A stretch of DNA of 64,000 nt from Streptoverticillium olivoreticuli subsp. olivoreticuli (GTDB taxonomy: Bacteria; Actinomycetota; Actinomycetes; Streptomycetales; Streptomycetaceae): assembly GCF_003391135.1 (NCBI RefSeq), contig NZ_CP031455.1:3441001-3505000 (forward strand), read 5' to 3'. A model generated the notes under the pieces. It was not told the DNA's origin. It was given only the letters and a program-made list of their open reading frames with translations, and did not search any database. How positions within the stretch are numbered: the stretch's first letter is position 1; each line of letters starts with the position of its first letter. The translations under genes and the position numbers were made by a program. This document shows positions 8,353-16,420 of this stretch, piece by piece.

Positions 8353-8544
8353 ACTGTCCCTCTCCCAAGCTGAAGTCCCATGTATGGCACGAGAGTTCAC
8401 CTCTCCTCGCGCCGCCCCAGACACTGCCAGGACAGCCAGCCGCCCCGGAAGCAGAAGTTCGGCCATCCCCCCGGCAGGCCGAGAACGCAACCTTGGCCAC
8501 AGACGGGCCCTCGTCGCGGCTTCCGGGTGGGCCAGTGACAGGCT

Positions 8545-9180
8545 CTACTTCTTGAGCAGTTCGCGCCATTTATCGTTCTTTTGATACTCCGCAGCCTTTT
8601 TCTGGTACTCAATAAAATCGGCAGTGAGACCACCCCCGCCACTCGCCTCGACTTCGCCGAGGCGAGGCCAAGGACTGTCCATGAATTTATAACCAAACGC
8701 CCTGAGGCCAGCCAGCTCGCGTCCGAAAACCCTGAGCCTCCCCTCGGCGAAGTCGAAAACGTTGGCCTCCGTCCGCGGCGAAGCCAGGAAGAACTCCTGT
8801 GCGTCATGCACACCTGCGAGCAGCCAGGAATCGTTCACCAACACCGACCATCGCTTCGAATCGAGCACACAGCCCATTTGCGCGAACTGCTTTGTCGTTT
8901 CATCCATCGTTCCAAAGTTCTTCTTCACTTTCGGATCAATGCCAGCCCCCTGCTGCTCTGGGTCTTCCTCGGTGCGCAAGCCCCCTATGACCAGCCCTAA
9001 AAATTGCGGGCCGAGATCCTTTCGCGCCTTCAATACCGCGCTGTAGACGCACCAGGCGACGCCGACCCTTTCTGCGCTGAAGGCGTCGTGCCCGTCCCAG
9101 GATTTACCGAGCCCCGCTTCCTTGTAGATCTTCTCGGCCGCCTTCGCCGCCTTTACGAACTCATCCTTGCTCTTGAACAT
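8545..9180 (-). CDS. orphan hypothetical protein, lower-GC gene
   Basis: 211 residues starting MFKSKDEFVKAAKAAEKIYK; GAGGAG lies 8 nt upstream of the ATG. No signal peptide or membrane helix. The C-terminus is Lys-rich (KKAAEYQKNDKWRELLKK). Codon use is clearly less GC-biased than in neighbours and codon 61 is TTA (8998-9000). Together with the decayed transposase next to it this suggests recent transfer. No family recognised. Confidence 0.7.
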   Translation of the reverse strand: MFKSKDEFVKAAKAAEKIYKEAGLGKSWDGHDAFSAERVGVAWCVYSAVLKARKDLGPQFLGLVIGGLRTEEDPEQQGAGIDPKVKKNFGTMDETTKQFAQMGCVLDSKRWSVLVNDSWLLAGVHDAQEFFLASPRTEANVFDFAEGRLRVFGRELAGLRAFGYKFMDSPWPRLGEVEASGGGGLTADFIEYQKKAAEYQKNDKWRELLKK

Positions 9181-9242
9181 TTTCCGCTCCTCTGCGCAGA
9201 CAATGGACTCAATTCCACGGAAGCAGCTCTTCGTTACGCTTA

Positions 9243-9767
9243 GAAGGCAGCATCCAGACATCGCACACAAGGCCGGAAAGCCCATCTTGCGTCCCGGAGT
9301 GTCGGGGCCCCCTTCCCAGCGGACGGCCAGGCGCTTGAACTGGTGCAGCAGCGCGAAGGTCTGCTCGACATCGAACCGGAGCTTTCCCAGGCCCCCGATG
9401 TTCGGGGGCCTTTGCGGGAGATGACCGGCAGGATGCGCCGCTTGCACAGTTCCCAGCGGTTGGGGTTGCTGTCGTACCCCTTGTCTCCCAGCAGGGCAGC
9501 GGGGCGTCTGCACGGGCGTCCGGGCCGTCCGGCGACAGCCGGGATGCCATCAACGAGGGCGAGGGTCCGTGTGACGTCGTTGACGTTGGCCGCGGTGGTG
9601 ATGACCTTGAGCGGGGCGCCCTTCCCGTCGCAGATCAGATGGTGCTTACTGCCCGTCTTCCGGCGGTCGACGGGCTGGGGCGGAATGATGTCGACCGCGG
9701 TGACGGAGTCCCGCTGCTGGTTGACGACGATGGCCAGGGACCTCTGGTGCCGACGTGTCCTGACCAT
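9243..9767 (-). pseudogene. IS5-family transposase remnant
   Basis: The frame from 9767 carries the middle of an IS5/IS1647-type DDE transposase: PVDRRKTGSKHHLI, LGDKGYDS and RILPVISRKG. At about 9410 the match jumps to another frame with LGKLRFDVEQTFALLHQF (holding the third acidic residue) and LAVRWE. The N-terminal part with the first Asp is missing and the C-terminal end is scrambled. I could not find terminal inverted repeats, so the element is dead and its borders are uncertain. Confidence 0.8.
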
Positions 9768-9912
9768 GTAGCCCTGCCCTCCGACGACCGAACACCGGCT
9801 GACTACCACCACACTCCCGACCTGCCGGGTCACTGAGCAACTGTCAGCACCTGCCGGGACCGTAGGTCGGCAGCGGTGCGCGCGCAGCGCGAGCGGCTCC
9901 AAAAGGGGGAAC

Positions 9913-10149
9913 TCACTCCTCCGGCGGGAAGACCACTCCCTCCGCGCTCCGGATCGTGATCGCCTCCACCGGGCACGACTCCGCCGCCTCCAGCACCGCT
10001 TCGGACGCGGGCGTCTCCTCCTCCACCGGGTGGGAGCGGCGCGCCTCGTCCAGGTGGAAGGCGCCCGGCGCCGTCGCCGCGCACAGGCCCGAGCCGACGC
10101 ATACGGCGCGGTCCACCGTCACCCGCCAGCGCTCGGCGTCGGCGGGCAT
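9913..10149 (-). CDS. ferredoxin, 3Fe-4S type
   Basis: 78 residues. Cysteines are arranged as AVCVGSGLC (C-x5-C) and later SCPVEAI, the pattern of actinobacterial 3Fe-4S ferredoxins that feed electrons to P450s. The ATG at 10149 overlaps the stop of the aldehyde dehydrogenase gene by 1 nt, so the two are co-translated. It may serve a P450 such as the CYP125-like enzyme 11 kb away, since both promoter regions share a motif; that link is inferred. Confidence 0.9.
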   Translation of the reverse strand: MPADAERWRVTVDRAVCVGSGLCAATAPGAFHLDEARRSHPVEEETPASEAVLEAAESCPVEAITIRSAEGVVFPPEE

Positions 10150-11606
10150 CAGCCCTCGTACCCCGCGGGCAGGTGGATCATCTTGTGTTCCTGGTAGGCG
10201 GCGAAGCCCTCGGGGCCGAACTCGCGGCCCAGGCCGGAGTTCTTGTAGCCGCCGAAGGGGCCGAGCATGTCGAGGCTGAAGGTGTTCACGGAGTAGGTGC
10301 CGGTCCGCACGCGCCGGGCGACGGCGATGCCGCGTTCGACGTCGGAGGTCCAGACGCTGCCGGAGAGGCCGTAGTCGGAGTCGTCGGCGATGCGCACGGC
10401 CTCCTCCTCGTCCTCGTAGGGCAGCAGGCAGATGACCGGGCCGAAGATCTCCTCGCGGGCGATCCGCATGGTGTTGGTGACCTCGCCGAAGAGGGTGGGC
10501 TCGACGTACCAGCCGTGGCCGGGCGCGGCCGGGCGGCCGCCGCCGGCGAGGACCTTGGCGCCCTCGCGCTGTCCGAGCGCGATGTAGTCCAGGGAGCGGC
10601 GTCGCTGCCGCTCGGCGACCAGGGGGCCGACCTGGGTGGCGGGGTCGAGGGGGTCGCCGACGACGAGGGCGTCGGCCGCCGCGGCGAAGCGCCCGGCCAG
10701 CTCGTCGTAGTGGACGCGGGGGACGAGGATGCGGGTCTGGGCGACGCACGCCTGCCCGTTGTTCATCCAGGCGCTGGGCACGATGCCCGCGACGGCGGCC
10801 TCCAGATCGGCGTCGGGGAGGATGATCGCGGCGGATTTGCCGCCGAGTTCGAGGGTGACGCGGGTGAGGTTGCGGGCGGCGACCTCCATGACGCGCTTGC
10901 CGGAGGCGACCGAGCCGGTGAAGGACACCTTGTCGACGCCGGGGTGCCCGACGAGGTACTCGCCGACCTCGCGCCCGGCGGGCAGGACGGACAGGACGCC
11001 CTCCGGCAGCCCGGCCTCCGCGGCGATCTCGGCCAGGATGTAGGCGTCCAGGGGGGTTTCGGGCGCCGGCTTGAGCACCGCGGAACAGCCCGTGAGCAGC
11101 GCGGGCGCGAGCTTGGCGGCGGCCACGAACTGCGGGACGTTCCACGGGGCGACGGCCGCGACCACGCCGACGGGCTCGCGCCGTACGAGCAGCGGCCCGA
11201 GGACCCCGGCGCGCCGCTCCTCGTACGGGATGTCCCTCGCGACGCCGATCGCGCAGTCCCACACCATCATCGCGCCGAGGGCCTGCGCGAGGACGCTCCA
11301 GGAGCAGGGGGAGCCGTTCTGCGCGGAGATGACCCGGGCGATCTCCTCGTGGCGGGCGGCGATGCCGTCCTTGATGCGGGTGACGACGTCGAGCCGCTCG
11401 GCCAGCGGTGTCTGTGCCCAGACGCCGGAGTCGAAGGAGGTGCGGGCGGCGGCGACCGCCCGGTCGACGTCCTCGCGGGAGGCGTGGGGCACGCGTCCGA
11501 TGACGGTCTCGGTGTGCGGCGAGACGACGTCGATGGTGTCCGTCCCTGCCGGGTCGGCCCAGGTGCCGCCGATGAAGAGCTTTCCGTGCTCGATGAATTG
11601 CGCCAT
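10149..11606 (-). CDS. aldehyde dehydrogenase (NAD(P)+)
   Basis: 485 residues, usual size. The substrate-domain cysteine is in NNGQACVAQTR, the catalytic Glu in LELGGKSA, and NAD-fold FTGSVASG is present. It oxidises an aldehyde to an acid; the substrate is unknown. GGAGGC lies before the ATG at 11606. Ferredoxin is the next gene. The promoter region has a KstR-like motif, and aldehyde dehydrogenases occur in KstR regulons of mycobacteria, so lipid or steroid breakdown is plausible. Confidence 0.92.
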   Translation of the reverse strand: MAQFIEHGKLFIGGTWADPAGTDTIDVVSPHTETVIGRVPHASREDVDRAVAAARTSFDSGVWAQTPLAERLDVVTRIKDGIAARHEEIARVISAQNGSPCSWSVLAQALGAMMVWDCAIGVARDIPYEERRAGVLGPLLVRREPVGVVAAVAPWNVPQFVAAAKLAPALLTGCSAVLKPAPETPLDAYILAEIAAEAGLPEGVLSVLPAGREVGEYLVGHPGVDKVSFTGSVASGKRVMEVAARNLTRVTLELGGKSAAIILPDADLEAAVAGIVPSAWMNNGQACVAQTRILVPRVHYDELAGRFAAAADALVVGDPLDPATQVGPLVAERQRRRSLDYIALGQREGAKVLAGGGRPAAPGHGWYVEPTLFGEVTNTMRIAREEIFGPVICLLPYEDEEEAVRIADDSDYGLSGSVWTSDVERGIAVARRVRTGTYSVNTFSLDMLGPFGGYKNSGLGREFGPEGFAAYQEHKMIHLPAGYEG

Positions 11607-11646
11607 GTCCGGTCGCCTCCCGCGTGGCCGCCGAGCCCGGCGGCTC

Positions 11647-11688
11647 TTCTGACGCTACGTCAGAACTGTTACCAGTTCTCGTTATAGT
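11647..11688. promoter_or_regulatory. operator/promoter region between ALDH and MBL genes
   Basis: Two overlapping inverted repeats: TTCTGACG-cta-CGTCAGAA (11647-11665) and AGAACTG-ttac-CAGTTCT (11662-11679). On the minus strand 11667-11680 reads GAGAACTGGTAACA, close to the KstR consensus TNNAACNNGTTNNA. TATAGT (11683-11688) could be the -10 of the MBL gene. A TetR-type repressor is the likely binder. Confidence 0.5.
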
Positions 11689-11725
11689 GGGCAATGGCCG
11701 ACGCCCGTCGGCGACGGGGGGAGCC

Positions 11726-12763
11726 ATGCCTCAGGTGACCGACCACGGCGGCGGGGTGGTGTCCATCCCCGTCCCCATCCCGGACAACCCCCTCGGCCAC
11801 ACCCTCGTCCACCTCCTGGACACCGACCGCGGCCCGGTCCTGGTCGACACGGGCTGGGACGACCCCGCCTCCTGGGACACCCTCGTCGCGGGGCTCGGCG
11901 CGTGCGGCACGTCCGTCACCGAGCTGCACGGCGTCCTCGTCACCCACCACCACCCCGACCACCACGGCCTGTCCGCCCGGGTCCGCGAGGTCTCCGGCGC
12001 CTGGATCGCGATGCACCCCGCCGACGCGGACCTGGTCCGCCGCCTGCGCGCGGCCCCGCCCGGGCAGTGGCTCGACCAGCTCGTGGCGAAGCTCGTCGCC
12101 GCCGGGGCGCCCGAGGAGCACCTGGCCCCCGTCGAGGCGGCCCGCGCCCGGGGCCGCGCCCGCCCGCTGCCGGGCAGCCGGGCCGCGCTGCCCGACCGCG
12201 AGATCGCGCCCGGCGAGCTCCTCGACCTGCCCGGCCGCAGGCTGCGCGCCATCTGGACCCCCGGCCACACCCCCGGCCACGTCTGCCTCCACCTGGAGGA
12301 GGCCCACCCGCTCGGCCGCGCGGGCCGCGGCCGGCTCTTCTCCGGCGACCATCTGCTGCCGGGCGTCACCCCGCACATCGGGCTGTACGAGTTCCCCGGC
12401 GGCCCCACCGCCACCGACCCGCTCGGCGACTACCTCGCCTCCCTCGAACGTGTCGCCCTCCTCGGCCCGGCCGAGGTGCTCCCCGCCCACCAGTACGCCT
12501 TCACCGACGCCCCCGGGCGCGTCGCCACGCTCCTCGCCCACCACCGGGCCCGGCTCGCGTCGCTGCGCGCGCTCCTCGCCACCCCGCGCACGCTCTGGCA
12601 GCTCACCGAGTCGATGGAGTGGAACCGCCCCTGGTCGCGCATCCCCTACGGCTCCCGCAACATCGCCGTCGCCGAGGCCGAGGCCCACCTGCGCCACCTG
12701 GTGGCCCTCGGCCACGCGGAGGCCGTGCCGGGCGGCCCGCCGGTGACCTACGTCGCCGTGTGA
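11726..12763 (+). CDS. MBL-fold metallo-hydrolase
   Basis: 345 residues. The metal-binding motif THHHPDHHG lies near residue 74, GHTPGHVC near 183 and SGDHLLPG near 210, so all main metal ligands are present. The ATG at 11726 follows GGGGGGAGCC. Such proteins hydrolyse thioesters, lactones or similar bonds; the substrate here is not clear. It is divergent from the ALDH-ferredoxin operon and shares the regulatory region, which suggests the same catabolic programme. Confidence 0.88.
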   Translation: MPQVTDHGGGVVSIPVPIPDNPLGHTLVHLLDTDRGPVLVDTGWDDPASWDTLVAGLGACGTSVTELHGVLVTHHHPDHHGLSARVREVSGAWIAMHPADADLVRRLRAAPPGQWLDQLVAKLVAAGAPEEHLAPVEAARARGRARPLPGSRAALPDREIAPGELLDLPGRRLRAIWTPGHTPGHVCLHLEEAHPLGRAGRGRLFSGDHLLPGVTPHIGLYEFPGGPTATDPLGDYLASLERVALLGPAEVLPAHQYAFTDAPGRVATLLAHHRARLASLRALLATPRTLWQLTESMEWNRPWSRIPYGSRNIAVAEAEAHLRHLVALGHAEAVPGGPPVTYVAV

Positions 12764-12794
12764 CCGGGGCGTGCGGGGGTACGGGCCGCGGCCG

Positions 12795-12940
12795 GACCGG
12801 CGGCTAAAGTGTCCGTGACAACTTCATCCCGCCTCGGAACGGGGAAAGCCGGTGCGAATCCGGCGCTGACCCGCAACCGTGAAGTACGGCCCCGCCCCGG
12901 CGCGGCCGTACGAGCCGGACCACCCGGGCCCAGGCGGCAG
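12795..12940 (+). ncRNA. cobalamin (B12) riboswitch
   Basis: The conserved B12-box core is plain: GGGGAAAGCCGGTGCGAATC (12841-12860), then CTGACCCGCAACCGTGAAG and, farther on, the CGAGCCGGA element at 12910. The ends are approximate. About 200 bp separate it from the first gene, enough for an expression platform. It should repress the five-gene operon downstream when adenosylcobalamin is abundant. Confidence 0.93.
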
Positions 12941-13137
12941 GCTCCCGGATCCGGTCGCGCCGACCACGGCACGGCCCGGTCCACCGGCACCGTCGAGGTA
13001 TACGGAGCCGAGCCCGGTGCCACCGCGCGGTGACAGGCGCGGAGGGGCTGCCGTGCGCGGCTGTGACCGCCCGTACCACCCCGTATCCCGGCGTCGCCGG
13101 ACCACCGCAGTGACACCCACCGAGAGGCACCGACCCC

Positions 13138-14418
13138 ATGGCCCCCTCCTTCGCCGTCCACGCGCGCCGCGGCGCCGCGGCCCTGGCCACCGCCGCCGTA
13201 CTCGGCGCGGGCCTGGCACCGGCAGCGTCCGCCGCCTCCCCGTCCCCGGCGGCCCCCGGCCTGTTCGGCGCCTCGGACCCGAAGTTCGACGGTGTCTTCC
13301 GGCAGTCCCTGGCCCTCCTCGCCCAGCACACGGCGGGCGTCGCGTCGCCCGAGCCGGCCGTCGGCTGGCTGGCCGGGCAGCAGTGCGCGGACGGCGGCTT
13401 CACCGCCTACCGCGCCGACACCGGCAAGGCGTGCGACGCGAAGACCCCGCTCGACAGCAACGCGACGGCCGCCGCCGTCCAGGCGCTCGCCGCGCTCGGC
13501 GGGCACGGCCCCGCCGTGACCAAGGCCGTGGGGTGGCTGAAGTCCACGCAGAACGAGGACGGCGGCTGGGGCTACAGCCCCGGCGGCCCGAGCGACGCCA
13601 ACTCCACGTCGATCGTGATCGGCGCGCTGGCGGCCGCGGGCGAGGACCCCGCGAAGGTCACCTCCAAGAGGGGCACGTCGGCCTACGACGGTCTCGTCGC
13701 CTTCCAGCTGGGCTGCGACGTCGACGAGGCGGACCGGGGCGCGTTCGCCTACCAGCCCGACAAGTCCGGCAAGCTCGCCGCCAACGCCGACGCCACGGCC
13801 GCGGTCGCCCTCGCCGGGCTCGGCAAGGGCTACGCGGCACAGCCCGCGGGCAAGGACAACGTGGACGCGAAGCCGCTGCCCTGCAAGGGCGACGAGGCCG
13901 GGACGTCCGACCCGAAGGCCGCCGCGGGTGCCGCGTCCGCGTACCTCGCGCGGATCATGGACAAGGAGAAGGACGGCCCGCACCTGGCCGCCGTCCAGCC
14001 CGGCGCCGACAAGCCCGCCCCCGACTTCGGCAACACCGCCGAGACCGTCATCGCCCTCGCCGCGGGCGGTCACCGCGACGCCGCCGCGAAGCCGCTGAAG
14101 TGGCTGCAGCAGAACTCCGCCGCCTGGGCCAAGCAGGCGGGCCCCGCCGCGTACGCCCAGCTCGTACTCGCCGCCCACGCGGCGGGCGCGGACCCGCGCG
14201 ACTTCGGCGGCGCGGACCTGGTGTCCCAGCTCGGCGCGACGGGCCCGAAGGCGGAGGCCGCGGCTTCCCCGTCGGAGAAGAAGGACGAGAAGCAGGAAGA
14301 GAAGAAGGCGAAGGACAACAAGGGGCTGGGCGTCTGGTGGGTCGTCGGCGTCTTCTTCGTCGCGAGCGTCGGCGCGGGCTTCCTCCTGAGCGGCCGCAAG
14401 AAGAAGAACCAGCTGTGA
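13138..14418 (+). CDS. surface-anchored alpha/alpha-toroid protein, transcobalamin alpha-domain-like
   Basis: 426 residues. A signal peptide ends near ASAAS. The body has repeated prenyltransferase/terpene-cyclase-type helical hairpins (QQCADGGFTAYR, STQNEDGGWGYSPGG, NADATAAVALAGL). The C-terminus has a charged linker rich in Lys and Glu, one membrane helix (VWWVVGVFFVASVGAGFLL) and GRKKKNQL, so it is anchored outside the membrane. It is the first gene behind the B12 riboswitch. The same toroid fold forms the alpha-domain of intrinsic factor and transcobalamin. I infer that it binds a corrinoid rather than acting on terpenes; no cyclase DxDD motif is seen. The stop overlaps the next start (GTGA). 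Confidence 0.85.
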   Translation: MAPSFAVHARRGAAALATAAVLGAGLAPAASAASPSPAAPGLFGASDPKFDGVFRQSLALLAQHTAGVASPEPAVGWLAGQQCADGGFTAYRADTGKACDAKTPLDSNATAAAVQALAALGGHGPAVTKAVGWLKSTQNEDGGWGYSPGGPSDANSTSIVIGALAAAGEDPAKVTSKRGTSAYDGLVAFQLGCDVDEADRGAFAYQPDKSGKLAANADATAAVALAGLGKGYAAQPAGKDNVDAKPLPCKGDEAGTSDPKAAAGAASAYLARIMDKEKDGPHLAAVQPGADKPAPDFGNTAETVIALAAGGHRDAAAKPLKWLQQNSAAWAKQAGPAAYAQLVLAAHAAGADPRDFGGADLVSQLGATGPKAEAAASPSEKKDEKQEEKKAKDNKGLGVWWVVGVFFVASVGAGFLLSGRKKKNQL

Positions 14419-15101
14419 GGGCCGGTCGTCCGGGACACCGCCGCCGGGTGCGCCCGGCGGCCGGGGCCCTGACCGCCCTGCTGCTCGCCGGGCTCCTCGC
14501 CGTGCTCACCACCGCGCCCGCCCACGCCGTCGGCTACCGCTACTGGTCCTTCTGGGACGGCTCCGGCGGCGGCTGGGCGTACGCCACCCAGGGTCCGGCC
14601 ACGGCCCGCCCCGCGGACGGCGACGCCATCGGCTTCCGGTTCGCCGTCAGCGAGGACTCCAAGAACGCCGCGAAGCCGACCGCCGCGCCCGACTTCGGGG
14701 CGGTGTGCGACAGCACGCCCGCCAAGGACGGCGACAAGCGCGTGGCGGTTGTCCTGGACTTCGGCACGGCCGCCGACGCGCCCGCCGGTGAGACCCCGCC
14801 CCCGGCGCGCACCGCGTGCGCGCAGGTCGGCAAGGACGCCAGCGCCGGTGAGGCGCTCGCGGCCGTCGCCAAGCCGCTGCGCTACGACTCCGCGGCGCTG
14901 CTGTGCGCCATCGCGGGCTACCCGAAGGCGGGCTGCGGCGAGCAGGTGAGCGGGAAGAAGAGCGCGGAGCCGTCCGCTTCCGGCAGCGATTCCGGCGGTG
15001 AGGACGGCGGCCCGTCGGCAGGGCTGATCGGCGGCGTCGCCGCCGTGGTCGTCCTCGGCGCCGCGGGCGTCTGGCAGGCCCGCCGCCGCAAGCGCGGATG
15101 A
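14415..15101 (+). CDS. SCO2322-family anchored protein, permuted DUF4430-like domain
   Basis: 228 residues. GTG 14415 overlaps the previous stop by 4 nt. A signal peptide ends near THAH or PAHAV; a C-terminal helix (GLIGGVAAVVVLGAAGVW) and RRRKRG anchor it. The mature part begins YRYWSFWDG...PADGDAIGFRF, which looks like the last strands of a DUF4430/transcobalamin beta-domain. It then continues VAVVLDFG, TACAQVGKDASAGEALAAV and LLCAIAGYPKAGCG, which look like the first part. The order is thus swapped relative to the known domain. It may cap cobalamin held by the toroid partner. Five cysteines suggest disulfides. Confidence 0.82.
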   Translation: MRAGRPGHRRRVRPAAGALTALLLAGLLAVLTTAPAHAVGYRYWSFWDGSGGGWAYATQGPATARPADGDAIGFRFAVSEDSKNAAKPTAAPDFGAVCDSTPAKDGDKRVAVVLDFGTAADAPAGETPPPARTACAQVGKDASAGEALAAVAKPLRYDSAALLCAIAGYPKAGCGEQVSGKKSAEPSASGSDSGGEDGGPSAGLIGGVAAVVVLGAAGVWQARRRKRG

Positions 15102-16420
15102 ACGCGGACGAGCCGCTCCCCGAACCGCTGACCGTGCCGCGCCCCGGCCCGCGGTCGGCGGCCACCGGTACGGCGCTCCGCGCTCCGGGCGGCCGCCTCC
15201 CCGGCCGCGACCACTTCACGGCAGGGCGCCCCGAAAGGGGCGCGGGGAACTGCGCGACAAGCCACACACAGCCCGCGGCCGCCCTGCCGCACACACCCCA
15301 ACGGCGCTCGGCGTCCCGTCCACACACCGCACGCGCGTGCGCCCTGCACGCCGGCGCCTGGTGGATCTGGGCGCTCGGCCTGGCCACCGCCGCGTCGCGC
15401 ACCACCAACCCCCTGCTGCTCGGGCTGCTCGTCGGGGTCGCCGGGTACGTCGTGGCGGCGCGGCGCACGGACGCGCCGTGGGCCCGCTCGTACGGCGCGT
15501 TCCTCAAGCTCGGGCTGGTCGTCATCGGCATCCGGCTGGTGTTCGCGGTCGTGCTGGGCTCCCCCATCCCCGGCACGCACGTCCTGGTCACCCTCCCCGA
15601 AGTGCCGCTCCCGGACTGGGCGCGGGGCGTGCGGATCGGCGGCCGGGTGACGGCCGAGGGCCTGGTCTTCGCCCTGTACGACGGGCTGAAGCTGGCCGCC
15701 CTGCTGATCTGCGTCGGCGCGGCCAACGCGCTCGCCAACCCGGCCCGGCTGCTGAAGTCCCTGCCGGGCGCGCTCTACGAGGCGGGGGTGGCGGTCGTCG
15801 TCGCCATGACCTTCGCCCCGAACCTCGTCGCCGACGTCCAACGCCTGCGCGCCGCACGCCGGTTGCGCGGCCGCCCGGACCACGGCGTCAAGGCCCTGCT
15901 CCAGGTGGGGCTGCCGGTGCTGGAGGGCGCGCTGGAGCGTTCGGTGGCGCTGGCCGCGGCGATGGACGCGCGGGGCTACGGCCGCACGGCCCAGGTCCCG
16001 CCCGCCGTCCGGCACACGACGAGCGCGCTGACGCTGGGCGGTCTGCTGGGCGTCTGCGCCGGCACGTACGGGCTGCTCGGCGACGTGGGCGCGGGCTACG
16101 GCCTGCCGGTGCTGGCCGCCGGGCTCGCCGCGGCGCTTGCCGGGCTGTGGCTGGGCGGCCGCCGGTCGGTCCGCACGCGCTACCGCCCGGACCGCTGGGG
16201 CGTACGCGCCTGGCTGGTCGCCGGCTCGGGCGTGGCGGTCGCGGCCTTGATGATCCGGGCGAACTCCTACGCGCCCGCCGCCCTCCACCCGCCGGCCGTC
16301 CCCCTGACGGCACCGGAGCTGCCGCTGTGGCCCGCGGCGTCCGTCCTGCTGGGCCTGATACCGGCGTTCGCGGCGCCGGGCCCCGCCACCCGCACCCCGT
16401 CCGAGGAGGACCCGCAGTGA
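15098..16420 (+). CDS. ECF transporter T component (CbiQ family)
   Basis: 440 residues, much longer than the ~250 of a typical T subunit. The first ~85 residues are disordered and are partly encoded by an interspersed repeat (15226-15300). Membrane helices start near WWIWALGLATAAS. The cytoplasmic coupling motifs appear as ADVQRLRAARRLRG and ERSVALAAAMDARGYG, the Ala-Arg-Gly signatures of CbiQ/EcfT. The start ATG overlaps the previous stop (ATGA). It couples the two ATPase domains to the S component encoded at the operon end. Confidence 0.9.
   Translation: MNADEPLPEPLTVPRPGPRSAATGTALRAPGGRLPGRDHFTAGRPERGAGNCATSHTQPAAALPHTPQRRSASRPHTARACALHAGAWWIWALGLATAASRTTNPLLLGLLVGVAGYVVAARRTDAPWARSYGAFLKLGLVVIGIRLVFAVVLGSPIPGTHVLVTLPEVPLPDWARGVRIGGRVTAEGLVFALYDGLKLAALLICVGAANALANPARLLKSLPGALYEAGVAVVVAMTFAPNLVADVQRLRAARRLRGRPDHGVKALLQVGLPVLEGALERSVALAAAMDARGYGRTAQVPPAVRHTTSALTLGGLLGVCAGTYGLLGDVGAGYGLPVLAAGLAAALAGLWLGGRRSVRTRYRPDRWGVRAWLVAGSGVAVAALMIRANSYAPAALHPPAVPLTAPELPLWPAASVLLGLIPAFAAPGPATRTPSEEDPQ
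15226..15300 (+). repeat. Streptomyces interspersed repeat inside the ECF-T gene
   Basis: The segment starts with a GCGCCCC-gaaa-GGGGCGC hairpin (15226-15243) and continues CGGGGAACTGCGCGACAAGC, a sequence that recurs between genes in many Streptomyces genomes (recalled, not searched). Here it is read in frame as part of the disordered N-terminus of the T component. Confidence 0.65.

Noticed and set aside
9243..9912. Active insertion sequence
   Set aside because: The transposase is frameshifted and lacks its N-terminus, and no terminal inverted repeats or target duplication could be found.
13138..14418. Terpene cyclase or prenyltransferase enzyme
   Set aside because: Repeats fit the fold, but no DxDD or DDxxD catalytic motif is visible and the protein is secreted, anchored and under a B12 riboswitch.
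12879..15101. 740-codon open frame over the toroid gene
   Set aside because: Its first two thirds are a shadow of the toroid gene. Only the last part (from GTG 14415) is coding, as shown by the signal peptide and the overlap.
15337..16416. Upstream extension of the ECF ATPase frame
   Set aside because: It overlaps the T-subunit gene and is Arg-rich with no domain. GTG 16417 fits the 4-nt overlap pattern of the operon.
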